From: Methylobacterium gnaphalii
GTDB taxonomy: Bacteria > Pseudomonadota > Alphaproteobacteria > Rhizobiales > Beijerinckiaceae
Direction: 5' to 3'
NCBI RefSeq assembly: GCF_007992215.1
Contig: NZ_BJZV01000002.1
Span: forward strand, 248,001 to 312,000
DNA: 64,000 nt
In this document: one piece after another, positions 8,718 through 17,297 of the stretch
Numbering within the stretch: position 1 is the stretch's first letter
How the letters are laid out: each line of letters opens with the position of its first letter
Translations under genes and position numbers: made by a program
The notes under the pieces: model-generated
What the model saw: the letters and a program-made list of their open reading frames with translations, nothing else
The model's database searches: none
What the model was told of the DNA's origin: nothing

Positions 8718-9917
8718 TTACCGCAGAAGCTGCAGGATGCCCTGCTGCGCCTGGTTGGCGAGGGATAGCGCCGAGATGCCGAGCGACTGACGGGTCGAGA
8801 GCGCCTGTGAGTTGGCGGCTTCGGCGTTCAGGTCGGCCTGAGTCAGGTTGGCTGCGCCGGTATCGAGCACGTTGACGATCTTCTTGGTGAAGTCCTGGCG
8901 GTTCTGCACCACGGAAAGGTTCGAGCCGAAGGTTGAGCTCGACGCGCGCAACGTATCGGAAGCCGTGCCAAGGCTGGCGATCGTGGATTTGATGTCGTTG
9001 TCGAGCAGGAACTTGCCCACGCCGATGTTCGTGCCTGAATCTGGCCCGATCGCTTTCAGCTTGAGGCCATCCGAGGTCAGGTCTTGGCCCTGAATGTCAA
9101 GGTTAGACGTGTCCTTCTCGTTGAATGCGATGTGCAACTTGTTGGTTGGGTCGCCATTGCTGATCAGATTTACGCCGTTGAAACTAGCATCCTTGGCGAG
9201 CTGAGTGATCTGGGTCAGTAGGCCGTTGAACTGCTCGGCAAGTTTAGCACGTGTGTCGACGCCGGAGACCGTGAGATCACCGGATTTGCCAACGACATTA
9301 TTGCCCGTGCCAAACTTGTCCGTCGTGCTGCCGGTGCCGGCTGCAAAACCTAAGGCCGTTTGATCCGTCGTAGCCGCGAATTCCACATCAGCACTGGCGT
9401 TGAGTACGATCTTCTTTCCTGTAATGTCTTTGGAAAAAATCGTAAGAGGACCGCTGGCATCGCCCGCAGCAGCGTTGAGCTTCGTGATTGCTTGATCGAT
9501 ATTATCAGTTGCTAGGATATTTGCCGTTTTTGGCGTCCCATTGATGTAGAAGGCGACCGTATTCGCCGCGGCCGTATAGTCGTTGGACGCAGTGCCAGAC
9601 GTCGAGAGCTGGGTGGTCAGCGCCTGGTTGGCCGTCGACTTCGCGGAGTCAATCAGCTTCTGGATCGAAGTAATGCCCTGGTTGGCGGCTTGGATGGTCT
9701 GCACGCCATTCGAGATCGAGTCGAGCAGCGCGCTGAGGTCGCCGGAGCGGCTCGAGAAGCTCTGGGCAGTGAAGAAGTTGACCGGGTTATCGAGAGCCGA
9801 AGAGACCTTCAGGCCGGTCGACAGACGGTTCTGCGTTGTCGCGGTCAGAGCGGCGGTATCCTGCAGCGAGAGCAGGTTCTGCCGCGTCGCGGCCGAGAGG
9901 GTTATTTCGGAAGACAT
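8718..9917 (-). CDS. flagellin (copy 1)
   Basis: The 399-residue flagellin has conserved N-terminal D0/D1 helices (TRQNLLSLQDTAALTATTQN, NPVNFFTAQS, IQAANQGITSIQKL) and a conserved C-terminal helix ending STRQSLGISALSLANQAQQG-ILQLLR. The central region (about residues 110-260) is variable, richer in Asn, Thr and Asp and visibly less GC-rich than its surroundings. There is no signal peptide, as expected for type III flagellar export. Start at ATG 9917 (MSSEITLS), matching copy 2. The two flagellins share nearly identical ends but differ in the middle, so copy 1 is a paralogue and not a recent exact duplicate. Confidence 0.95.
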   Translation of the reverse strand: MSSEITLSAATRQNLLSLQDTAALTATTQNRLSTGLKVSSALDNPVNFFTAQSFSSRSGDLSALLDSISNGVQTIQAANQGITSIQKLIDSAKSTANQALTTQLSTSGTASNDYTAAANTVAFYINGTPKTANILATDNIDQAITKLNAAAGDASGPLTIFSKDITGKKIVLNASADVEFAATTDQTALGFAAGTGSTTDKFGTGNNVVGKSGDLTVSGVDTRAKLAEQFNGLLTQITQLAKDASFNGVNLISNGDPTNKLHIAFNEKDTSNLDIQGQDLTSDGLKLKAIGPDSGTNIGVGKFLLDNDIKSTIASLGTASDTLRASSSTFGSNLSVVQNRQDFTKKIVNVLDTGAANLTQADLNAEAANSQALSTRQSLGISALSLANQAQQGILQLLR

Positions 9918-10038
9918 AGACGCGGACCCCAACCGGAAGTGGACCGGATAAGCCGGTATTAGGGTTAATGAACCACGCCGGTACTTGCGTTTTGGTTAAT
10001 GGAAACAAGCCTTTCGCAAAAACGAGCACGACGAAGCA

Positions 10039-10056
10039 GCCGGGGAGATCCCCGGC
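10039..10056. terminator. hairpin between the two flagellin genes
   Basis: An 8-bp GC-rich inverted repeat (GCCGGGGA / TCCCCGGC) with a very tight loop lies between the flagellin genes; a T-run (CCTTTTTTG) follows on the plus strand. On the minus strand it lies 35 bases past the stop of copy 2, with only a weak T-run. It probably insulates the two genes. Confidence 0.5.
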
Positions 10057-10090
10057 CGCTCCTTTTTTGTCGTTGAGGCTGTCGCGTCGA

Positions 10091-11209
10091 TCAGCGCAGG
10101 AGCTGCAGGATGCCCTGCTGAGCCTGGTTGGCGAGCGAGAGAGCCGAGATGCCGAGCGACTGACGGGTCGACAGGGCCTGCGAGTTGGCCGCCTCTTCGT
10201 TCAGATCGGCGCTGGTGAGGTTCGCAGCGCCGGTGTCCAAAACGTTGATCAGCTGCTTGGAGAAGTCCTGGCGGTTCTGCACGACCGAGAGGTTCGAGCC
10301 GAAGGTCGAAGCCTGGGTACGCAGGGTATTGCTGGCGGTCGTCAGCTTGCTGACCGCTGCGTTGACGTCGGCATCGGCCTGGAAGTTCGAGTTGGCGCCG
10401 GTGGTGGCGATCGCCGACAGGCCGAGGCCCGAGGACGTCAGATCCACACCCTGCACGTCGAGGCTCGAAGAGTCCTTTTCGTTGAACGAGATGTGCAGCT
10501 TGTTGGTCGTTGCGCTGCTGCTGAGCAGGTTCACGCCGTTGTAGCTGGAGTCCTTGGCCAGCTGGTCGATCTGGGTCAGCAGCGAGTTGAACTGCGCCGT
10601 CAAAGCGGTGCGGGTCTTGTCCTCGACTGTCAGGTCAGCACCGGCAGCGGCAAAGCCGAGCTTGGCGCCCTCCGCGTCGGCGAAGGCAACGTTGCCCGTG
10701 CCGCCGACAGCGATCTTCGTGCCGCTGACGCTGAACAGCGCGCTGCCAGCAGCCGTGTTAAGCTTGTCAACGGTGGTCTGGATCGTGTCGGCCGTAGTCA
10801 GATTGATCGATTTAGCAGAGCCGTCCAACGTGAAGGCAACCGTGGTGTCCGCCGCCGGAGCAGCAAAAGCAGTGGTTGCCGTGCCGTTCGTCTGCGTGTT
10901 CTTGCTCGCGAGAGCCTGAGACGCGATCGACTTGGCGGAGTCGACCAGCTTCTGGATCGAGGTGATGCCCTGGTTGGCAGCCTGAATGGTCTGAATACCG
11001 TTCGAGATACCGTCGAGGAGGCCGCCGAGATCACCCGAACGGGCGCTGAGCGACTGGGCGGTGAAGAAGTTGACGGGGTTGTCCAGGGCCGAAGCGACCT
11101 TCTTGCCGGTAGCAAGTCGATTCTGCGTGGTCGCCGTCAGAGAAGCGGTGTCCTGCAGCGAGAGCAGGTTCTGACGGACGGCCGAGGAAAGGGTAACGCT
11201 GGAAGACAT
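10091..11209 (-). CDS. flagellin (copy 2)
   Basis: The 372-residue flagellin has the same conserved ends as the neighbouring gene (SSAVRQNLLSLQDTASLTATT at the N-terminus, LSTRQSLGISALSLANQAQQ and ILQLLR at the C-terminus) with a shorter, different centre. It lacks a secretion signal, as normal for filament protein. Start at ATG 11209. It is transcribed divergently from flbT, about 190 bases away, which encodes the usual post-transcriptional regulator of flagellin in alphaproteobacteria. High GC across its whole length suggests that it is the older resident copy compared with the less GC-rich centre of copy 1. Confidence 0.95.
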   Translation of the reverse strand: MSSSVTLSSAVRQNLLSLQDTASLTATTQNRLATGKKVASALDNPVNFFTAQSLSARSGDLGGLLDGISNGIQTIQAANQGITSIQKLVDSAKSIASQALASKNTQTNGTATTAFAAPAADTTVAFTLDGSAKSINLTTADTIQTTVDKLNTAAGSALFSVSGTKIAVGGTGNVAFADAEGAKLGFAAAGADLTVEDKTRTALTAQFNSLLTQIDQLAKDSSYNGVNLLSSSATTNKLHISFNEKDSSSLDVQGVDLTSSGLGLSAIATTGANSNFQADADVNAAVSKLTTASNTLRTQASTFGSNLSVVQNRQDFSKQLINVLDTGAANLTSADLNEEAANSQALSTRQSLGISALSLANQAQQGILQLLR

Positions 11210-11397
11210 GGTCGGTAGATCCTTTTGATCTGATGCACCCCGTTTTGGAGTGACCCGATCAAGCGCCCTTGCCTCCTTCCGAAATCTTACCTGGATCGTC
11301 GAGACTCGGCGTCATTGCCCTCTCCTTGTCAAGTTGACTGACGCTTTCTTAACAGCGCTGGGCCGACACTTCGGCCGAATTGAAACGGGAGCGACTG

Positions 11398-11811
11398 ATG
11401 CCCCTCAAGATCGACCTGAAGCCCAACGAGCGGCTCATCATCGGCAACGCCGCGATCCGCAACGGCGACCGCCGGGCGAGCTTCGTGCTCGAGACGAACA
11501 CAAAGTTCCTGCGCGAGAGCGAGATTATCACCGAGAGCGAGGCGGATACGCCCTGCAAGAAGCTCTACGTGCTGTTGCAGGTGATCTACCTTGTCGACGA
11601 GACATTCGAAGCTGAGAACGGCTTCACCGCTCTTGCAACCCAGATCATGGAGGCGGCACCGAGCATGGCGCCACGCATCGCTGCGATCCACGAGTGTATG
11701 ACGTCCGGAGAGCAGTACCGTGCCCTGAAGCTCGGCCGAGAACTCATCGCCTACGAGCGTGAACTGCTCGCGCGGGTGGCTCCGGCGGCTGAGGAGGCGC
11801 TGCAGGCCTGA
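11398..11811 (+). CDS. flbT: flagellin synthesis regulator FlbT
   Basis: The 137-residue protein starts MPLKIDLKPNERLIIGNAAI, the FlbT signature. It continues with the family's ETNTKFLRESEIIT and LYVLLQVIYLVD segments. In Caulobacter and relatives FlbT binds the 5' leader of flagellin mRNA and, together with FlaF, controls its stability and translation. Here flbT is divergent from the flagellin genes. Its usual partner flaF is not next to it or elsewhere in the window. The ATG at 11398 with GGGAGC upstream is preferred over the in-frame ATG at 11380. Confidence 0.92.
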   Translation: MPLKIDLKPNERLIIGNAAIRNGDRRASFVLETNTKFLRESEIITESEADTPCKKLYVLLQVIYLVDETFEAENGFTALATQIMEAAPSMAPRIAAIHECMTSGEQYRALKLGRELIAYERELLARVAPAAEEALQA

Positions 11812-11824
11812 CCACCCGCTCGGC

Positions 11825-13942
11825 TCACGCTATCCCGCCGCACTCGTCAGCGGTGGGGACCGGAGGCGCCTTGAGCACGAGGACGCTGCGCGGAGCCACC
11901 GGCACGCTGCCGCCCTCCGCGACGAGCGGGACGGTGTTCGGTGGAACGGCTCCGGCCGCCAGCGTCGTGTCAAAGACCCGTCGCCATGGGCCGCCGATCG
12001 CGGATGCGAGCCGGAACTCGCAAGGGGTCTCGGCCGCGTTCATCAGCACAAGCACGCGTTGCGCGCCCTCGATATCGTTGCCGATCTGCATGCCGAAGGC
12101 TTGCCGGCTGCCGTCGTCCCAGGCGGCTCCGTCCATCTCCGTGCCGTCCGGTGAGAGCCAGTGCACGTCGCGCAGCTCCGTGCCGTCGACATGGGCGCCG
12201 TTCAGGAAATGCCGACGCCGGAGCGAGGGACAGCGGCGCCGCAATGCCGAGAGGTTGCCGACGAAGGTCGCGAGTTCTGGATCGGGGTCGTACGCCCAGT
12301 CCATCCAACTCACGGCGTTGTCCTGGCAATAGGCGTTGTTGTTTCCCTGCTGGGTGCGGCCGCGCTCGTCGCCCATCAGCAGCATCGGCACGCCCTGGGC
12401 GAGGAAGACGGTCGCCAGCATGTTGCGGGTCTGGCGCGCGCGGAGCGACAGGATCGCGGGATCGTCCGTCGGCCCCTCGGCACCGTAGTTGCGGGAGAGG
12501 TTGTGGCCGTGCCCGTCGCGGTTCTCCTCACCGTTGGCTTGGTTGTGCTTCTGCTCATAGGAGACGACGTCGGCCAGCGTGTAGCCGTCATGCGAGGCGG
12601 CGTAGTTGATGCTGGCCTGTGGCGCCCGCCCCGACGGATTGAAGATCTCGCGCGAGCCCGAGAGGCCTTGGGTCAGCTTGCCAACGAGCCCATGATCTCC
12701 GCGCCAGAAACTGCGCAGGTTGTCGCGGAATTGGTCGTTCCACTCGCTCCAACCGTAGGGGTAACCACCGAGCCGGTAGCCGCCATGGCCGACGTCCCAA
12801 GGTTCGGCGATGAGTTTGACCCGGGCTAGCACCGGATCCTGTCGGACGGCCTGGAAGAAGGCAGCCCGATGCCAGAAGTCGTAGGGTGCGCGACCTAAGC
12901 TGGTCGCCAGATCGAAGCGGAAGCCGGCGACGCCGTAAGACTGGACCCAGTAACGCAGGCTATCGAGCACCATCTGCATGACGCGCGGATTTGCGACGTC
13001 CAGCGTGTTGCCGCAGCCCGTGCAGTCGACATCGTCGCGCAGGTTCTCGGGCTTGAGTTTGTAGTAGCTGTAGTTGTCAATGCCGCGGAACGACAGGGTT
13101 GGCCCCGTGGACCCACCCTCGGCAGTATGGTTGTAGACGACGTCGAGAATGGTCTCGATGCCCGCTGCCGCCAGTTCGCGGATTGCGTAGCGCAAGCCGC
13201 CCGTCCCGCCATCGCCGAGGTAACGCGGCTCGGGCGCGAAGTAGTTGTAGGGCTGGTAGCCCCAGAAATTGACCAGCCCCTTCTCGACCAGAAAGCGGTC
13301 GTCGACGAAGGCCTGGATCGGCAGCAGTTCCAATGCGGTAACGCCGAGCTTGATCAGGTGGTCGATGATCGCCGGATGCGCGAGGCCGAGATAGGTGCCC
13401 CGCTCCGACGCCGAGAGCGCCGGATGGGTCATGGTCAGCGCCTTGACGTGCGCCTCGTAGATCACCGTCTCGGAGAGTGGGCGGGCGTTCTGCGCGGGTG
13501 TGAAATCCGGCGTGTCCGTGCGGGTGACCACACCGCGCAGCATCGACGGCGCGCTGTCGCGGCGGTCGATCGCGTCATCGCGCTGCAGGCCACGACGAAA
13601 TCCGTAGAGGGAATCATTCCAGCGGATGCGGCCGGCGATCTCCCTCGCATAAGGGTCGATGACGAGCTTGGCGGGGTTGAAGCGGTGCCCGTGCGCAGGT
13701 TCCCACGGTCCGTGCACGCGGTAGCCGTAATGCTGACCTGGGAGCACGCTGTGCAGATAGCCGTGAAAGACATCGTCGGTCCTGCATGGCAGCCGGATGA
13801 CATGGCGCTCATGTCGCTCGCCAGGATCGAACAGGCAGAGGTCTACGGCGGTCGCGTTCTGGGAGAAGAGAGCGAAGTTGACGCCCCTGCCATCGAAGTG
13901 CGCGCCGAGCGGCGCAGGCACACCCTCCTCGATGACAATCAT
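11825..13942 (-). CDS. glgX: glycogen debranching enzyme GlgX
   Basis: The 705-residue protein is a GH13 isoamylase-type debranching enzyme that cuts alpha-1,6 branches of phosphorylase-trimmed glycogen. An N-terminal CBM48-like domain (GVPAPLGAHFDGRGVNFALF) precedes the catalytic barrel, with DVVYNHT at 267-273, the nucleophile in GFRFDLATSLG (D344), the acid/base in LIAEPWD (E380) and the later SHDGYTLAD segment. Length and domain order are normal. It is convergent with flbT (13 bases apart). otsA lies upstream on the same strand; debranching provides substrate and trehalose synthesis uses the sugar pool, a common stress-linked pairing. Confidence 0.95.
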   Translation of the reverse strand: MIVIEEGVPAPLGAHFDGRGVNFALFSQNATAVDLCLFDPGERHERHVIRLPCRTDDVFHGYLHSVLPGQHYGYRVHGPWEPAHGHRFNPAKLVIDPYAREIAGRIRWNDSLYGFRRGLQRDDAIDRRDSAPSMLRGVVTRTDTPDFTPAQNARPLSETVIYEAHVKALTMTHPALSASERGTYLGLAHPAIIDHLIKLGVTALELLPIQAFVDDRFLVEKGLVNFWGYQPYNYFAPEPRYLGDGGTGGLRYAIRELAAAGIETILDVVYNHTAEGGSTGPTLSFRGIDNYSYYKLKPENLRDDVDCTGCGNTLDVANPRVMQMVLDSLRYWVQSYGVAGFRFDLATSLGRAPYDFWHRAAFFQAVRQDPVLARVKLIAEPWDVGHGGYRLGGYPYGWSEWNDQFRDNLRSFWRGDHGLVGKLTQGLSGSREIFNPSGRAPQASINYAASHDGYTLADVVSYEQKHNQANGEENRDGHGHNLSRNYGAEGPTDDPAILSLRARQTRNMLATVFLAQGVPMLLMGDERGRTQQGNNNAYCQDNAVSWMDWAYDPDPELATFVGNLSALRRRCPSLRRRHFLNGAHVDGTELRDVHWLSPDGTEMDGAAWDDGSRQAFGMQIGNDIEGAQRVLVLMNAAETPCEFRLASAIGGPWRRVFDTTLAAGAVPPNTVPLVAEGGSVPVAPRSVLVLKAPPVPTADECGGIA

Positions 13943-14021
13943 CGGATCCCTAGAGGTCTGCTTTCATAAAAGCGGGTGCCGAGCCTTGCCCGATTCGCAG
14001 CCCCTGCGAAAGCCGGCCGAG

Positions 14022-15443
14022 CTATTCGGCCGCCGCGGCGGTCGTCGACGACGAGCGGTCGAGGATGCGGAAGCTCTCAAGCTCCGTCATGAAATTGCGT
14101 GCCCACCAATCGACGTCCTCGCGGATCATCCGCTCGCTCATCGGCTTCCAGCGAGCGAGACGCTCGTCACGCGGCATGTAGAGGGCCTCACGGATCGCCT
14201 CGGACATCTCGAATCGATCGTAGGGGTTCACCAGCAGCGCTTCCTGCATCTGCCGGGCGGCGCCCGCAAATTTCGAGAGCACGAGGACGCCGGGGTCTTC
14301 TTCGCTCTGAGCGACGATGTATTCTTTCGCGACCAGATTCATGCCGTCGCGCATCGGCGTAACTAGGCCAACGCGGGCCGCACGGTAGAGGCCCGCCAAG
14401 ACTGGGCGCGGATAGGCTTTGGTGACGTACTGGATCGGCGTCCAGGCCGGCTCGCCGAGCATGCCGTTGATGTCGCCGACCTTCTCGTTCACCTCGCGGG
14501 AGAGCTGCTCGTATTCCGGCACCTCGCTGCGGGATTTCGGTGTGATCTGGATGTAGACCACATTGCCGCGTTGGTCCGGGTTGGAGGCGAAGAAGCGGTC
14601 GACCGCCTCCATCCGCTCGGGCACGCCCTTCGAATAGTCGAGCCGGTCGACACCGATCAGCAGCTTGCGCGTGCGCAGGCCGGCCATCGTCTCGCGCACC
14701 ACCTTGTTAGAACCGGCTTTCTCGGCCGCCTCCTTGAAGCCCGCCACGTCGATCCCGATGGGGAAGCTGCGGATCTTGGTGCGCCGACCGTCGACCATCA
14801 GCGAGCCGCCGCCAAGCGGGATCGCCCGCATGTGGTCGATCAGGTTGCGCGACAGGTTCTGGACGTCTGGCTCGGTCTGCAGGCCGATCAGATCATAGTC
14901 CGCGATGGCGCGAAGCAGGTCTCCGCTGGCCGGCAGCGTGTTGAAAACGTCCGCGCCTGGCCAGGGGATGTGGTGGAAATACCCGATCGGGTTGTCGACA
15001 CCCTGGCCGCGCAGCTCGCTTGCCAGTGGGATCAGGTGGTAATCGTGTACCCAGACAAGGTCGTCCGGTTCGAGCAACTTGGCGAGCGCTCGGGCGAAGG
15101 TTCGGTTGACGCGCTGGTAGCCCGAGTAGTCGGAGCGCGAATAGCTGCCCAGCCCCACGCGGTAATGCATGATCGGCCAGAGGGCTCGGTTCGCGAAGCC
15201 CGCGTAATATTCCTTGTAGTCCTGCGGCGAGAGATCGAGCACCGCGTATTGGACGCGTTCGCGGTCGATCAGTTTCGGCTCGGCATCGGGGTTGTCGCTG
15301 ATCTCACCGCTCCAGCCGAACCATAGGCCCTCATACGCGGAGAAAGCCTCGTTCACCGCGACGGCGAGGCCGCCTGCTGAGACCGACGCCTTTCCCTCCG
15401 CCGGTATCGCAACGCGGTTCGATACGATGACGAGACGTGCCAC
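14022..15443 (-). CDS. otsA: alpha,alpha-trehalose-phosphate synthase (UDP-forming)
   Basis: The 473-residue GT20 enzyme makes trehalose-6-phosphate from UDP-glucose and glucose-6-phosphate. Seen motifs: N-terminal LVIVSNRVAIP, WSGEI, LVWVHDYHLIPLASELR, the retaining-transferase segment GVDRLDYSKGVPERMEA, and NLVAKEYIVAQ. The gene starts with GTG at 15443. No trehalose-6-phosphate phosphatase (otsB) is adjacent; it must lie elsewhere. The gene ends about 80 bases upstream of glgX on the same strand. Trehalose is a desiccation and osmotic protectant in leaf-dwelling Methylobacterium. Confidence 0.95.
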   Translation of the reverse strand: MARLVIVSNRVAIPAEGKASVSAGGLAVAVNEAFSAYEGLWFGWSGEISDNPDAEPKLIDRERVQYAVLDLSPQDYKEYYAGFANRALWPIMHYRVGLGSYSRSDYSGYQRVNRTFARALAKLLEPDDLVWVHDYHLIPLASELRGQGVDNPIGYFHHIPWPGADVFNTLPASGDLLRAIADYDLIGLQTEPDVQNLSRNLIDHMRAIPLGGGSLMVDGRRTKIRSFPIGIDVAGFKEAAEKAGSNKVVRETMAGLRTRKLLIGVDRLDYSKGVPERMEAVDRFFASNPDQRGNVVYIQITPKSRSEVPEYEQLSREVNEKVGDINGMLGEPAWTPIQYVTKAYPRPVLAGLYRAARVGLVTPMRDGMNLVAKEYIVAQSEEDPGVLVLSKFAGAARQMQEALLVNPYDRFEMSEAIREALYMPRDERLARWKPMSERMIREDVDWWARNFMTELESFRILDRSSSTTAAAAE

Positions 15444-15886
15444 GAACTCGGACTCCGGACCTCAACGGCTCGCCCGGGCGGCAGGCCGCTCGGATCGATG
15501 AGACAATGTGCGGATAAAACGCGCGGAGAGAGCGCATGATCCGTCGCGTTTCGCGCGGATTGAGACGGACGTCGCGGTTGGACTCAGCGGCATCCAGCGT
15601 TCCCTGATCCCCTACCCGTTCGGCGGTGCAACTTTAGACCGGGCTTTTCGGTTTCGCCATGACTTTCACGCCGAAAGTCGAAGGTGGCGGCTGCCAACGT
15701 CGCTTTACGGCCAAAACCTGAACACGCTGTGACGAAGGCGTCGGCTCCGTTCGATGAAAGGTACGGGTTCCCATCCGTTCACGGCGGAACCCCCTGACGC
15801 CGCCGATGTTACTCAGCCGAACATCGCCCGGAGGCGTCTTTCAGCATCCCGGCTTTACCGATCGTTTCTTAGAGGAGTACCGCCGC
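15444..15886. other. 443-base gap between otsA and the stress membrane operon
   Basis: Only a weak 74-codon frame (15508-15732) occupies this stretch, without a ribosome-binding site or recognisable protein sequence. The gap must hold the divergent promoters of otsA and of the gene at 15887. The latter is probably the EcfG-like promoter at 15786-15810. Confidence 0.5.
15786..15810 (+). promoter_or_regulatory. EcfG-type general stress promoter candidate
   Basis: GGAAC (15786-15790) is followed by exactly 16 bases and TGTT (15807-15810). This matches the published alphaproteobacterial EcfG consensus GGAAC-N16/17-CGTT with one mismatch. It lies 76 bases before the ATG at 15887, whose ribosome-binding site is AGAGGAG. 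The downstream genes encode membrane proteins of stress-associated families, which agrees with control by PhyR-EcfG. Confidence 0.6.
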
Positions 15887-16348
15887 ATGACCGCTTCCCC
15901 TCATCCCGGTCCGGCGAGCGATCCTGGAGATCTCAAGGATCTGAAGCGGGACGTCGAGGATACGGTCGAGGTCGCAGTCGAGCGCGGCAGGGGCTTTGCG
16001 GCGGCCGCTCGGGCGCACGCCCTCGGGTTTGCCGAGACCCGCAAGGACGAGGCTGCACGCTCCGTCTCCGATATCGCCAATACGCTGCGGGACAGCAGCA
16101 AGACCTTCGACGATCGGCCGAACGTGAAGGCTTTCTTCGACAGTGCCGCGGAAGGGCTCGACGATCTTGCCGGCTCGATTGAATCCCGCTCGATCAAAGA
16201 GCTGTACGAGGATGCTGAGGCCTTCGCGCGGCGTTCGCCGGTCACCGTCGCAGTCGCAACCTTTGCTGCTGGCTTGCTGCTTGCGCGCTTCGTCAAGGCC
16301 TCCGGCGAGCGCCATATCGATGCCGATTACAGCCGCGAGCGTGTGTGA
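15887..16348 (+). CDS. YqjD/DUF883-like membrane-anchored stress protein
   Basis: The 153-residue protein has a long amphipathic helical region (residues about 10-115, with DVEDTVEVAVERGRGFAAAA and SDIANTLRDSSKTF) and one C-terminal transmembrane segment (about 123-141, TVAVATFAAGLLLARFV). This resembles the YqjD/ElaB/DUF883 group, inner-membrane proteins induced in stationary phase that in E. coli associate with ribosomes. Start at 15887 is set by AGAGGAG. It heads a set with a YqjE-like holin-fold gene 11 bases downstream and a DUF3618 gene overlapping that, echoing the E. coli yqjD-yqjE-yqjK order. The family call is from architecture, not from a strict motif. Confidence 0.65.
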   Translation: MTASPHPGPASDPGDLKDLKRDVEDTVEVAVERGRGFAAAARAHALGFAETRKDEAARSVSDIANTLRDSSKTFDDRPNVKAFFDSAAEGLDDLAGSIESRSIKELYEDAEAFARRSPVTVAVATFAAGLLLARFVKASGERHIDADYSRERV

Positions 16349-16359
16349 GGAGGCAACCT

Positions 16360-16755
16360 ATGTCGACCCCTCCCCCCGGTAACATCCAAGGCCTGATCGG
16401 CGAGGCCTTGCGAGAGACCAGCGAGCTCGCGCGCAAAGAGATCGCCCTGTTCCGCCAGGAGATGGTGAGCAACGTCCGCACGCTGTTCATCGGCCTCGCT
16501 ATGATCGTCGCTGCGGCTGTCTTCGCCGTGGTGTCACTGCTCGTGTTCATCGACGCCCTCGTCAAATACGTCGCCACGCTTGTGAATTCCGAGTGGCTGG
16601 CGGCTTTGATCGTCGGCGGTGGTTTCCTTCTCGTCGCCCTCATCCTTGGCTTCATCGGTGTGAGGTCGATGTCGCTGTCCAATCTCGCGCCCACGCGCAC
16701 CACGCGACAGGTCCGGCAGGACGCACGCGCTCTGTCAGAGAGGGTTTCGGGATGA
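16360..16755 (+). CDS. YqjE / Phage_holin_3_6-family membrane protein
   Basis: The 131-residue protein begins with an amphipathic helix (IQGLIGEALRETSELARKEIALFRQEM), typical of the family, and continues with two transmembrane helices (about residues 43-67 and 82-104) before a basic tail. Despite the holin-superfamily name, these are chromosomal membrane proteins usually found beside DUF883 and DUF3618 genes, with no known lytic role. A strong GAGGAGG site precedes the ATG at 16360. Its stop overlaps the next start in ATGA, so the two are translationally coupled. Confidence 0.85.
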   Translation: MSTPPPGNIQGLIGEALRETSELARKEIALFRQEMVSNVRTLFIGLAMIVAAAVFAVVSLLVFIDALVKYVATLVNSEWLAALIVGGGFLLVALILGFIGVRSMSLSNLAPTRTTRQVRQDARALSERVSG

Positions 16756-17138
16756 GCGAGTCTTTATCGGATCTTGAGAAGGACATCGAGGCAAGCCGCG
16801 CGCGGCTCGATCAGACCATCGACCGCATCCAGGACCGCCTTTCTCCGGTGAACCTTGTGGATGATATGCTGGGCTCAGCGCGTCAGACGTCGCTCAACGG
16901 CGTTTACGACGATGCGCTGGCCGTCGTGCGGCGCAACCCGTTGCCTGTGCTCCTGATTGCGGCGGGCGTGGGAATGCTGATGAAAAAGCTCGCGCAAGGC
17001 CAGCGTGCGCCGGCCAGTCGACGGCCCCTTACCGATCGGATCGATCCGGCTCCGGGCGCCGGCGCTGAGCGAGCCTATGATCCGGATCAGCCGGGTGGCC
17101 GTCCTGTGCGGGTCTTGGAGGATGACGCGAAAGCCTGA
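16752..17138 (+). CDS. DUF3618-domain protein
   Basis: The 128-residue protein begins SLSDLEKDIEASRARLDQTI and continues DRIQDRLSP, the hallmark of DUF3618. One transmembrane segment follows (about residues 64-79, NPLPVLLIAAGVGMLM), then a polar tail rich in Pro, Asp and Arg. In Rhizobiales related proteins are sometimes annotated as nutrient-deprivation-induced. The ATG overlaps the stop of the upstream YqjE-like gene by 4 bases (ATGA). Role unknown; membrane stress or envelope function is inferred from context. Confidence 0.85.
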   Translation: MSESLSDLEKDIEASRARLDQTIDRIQDRLSPVNLVDDMLGSARQTSLNGVYDDALAVVRRNPLPVLLIAAGVGMLMKKLAQGQRAPASRRPLTDRIDPAPGAGAERAYDPDQPGGRPVRVLEDDAKA

Positions 17139-17297
17139 GTCAGCGCCGACAAGCCCCAACCTGGTCGGGTTGATCAAGGCGAAGACTCATTGGGAGCACG
17201 CTCGTTAGCGGGCGTCGTAGGTAAGAGAGTTCGACTGCGGAATTTGCGGCGCGCAGGCGCGTGTCGACCTTCATCGAATGACATTCGGAGTGGCGTG

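Noticed and set aside
9968..11218. 416-codon plus-strand open frame opposite the second flagellin
   Set aside because: Flagellin ends are unmistakable on the minus strand; the antisense product has repetitive Arg/Leu/Val composition and no start signal.
15508..15732. 74-codon plus-strand frame between otsA and the stress operon
   Set aside because: No ribosome-binding site and no recognisable protein sequence; the position is better explained as a regulatory gap.
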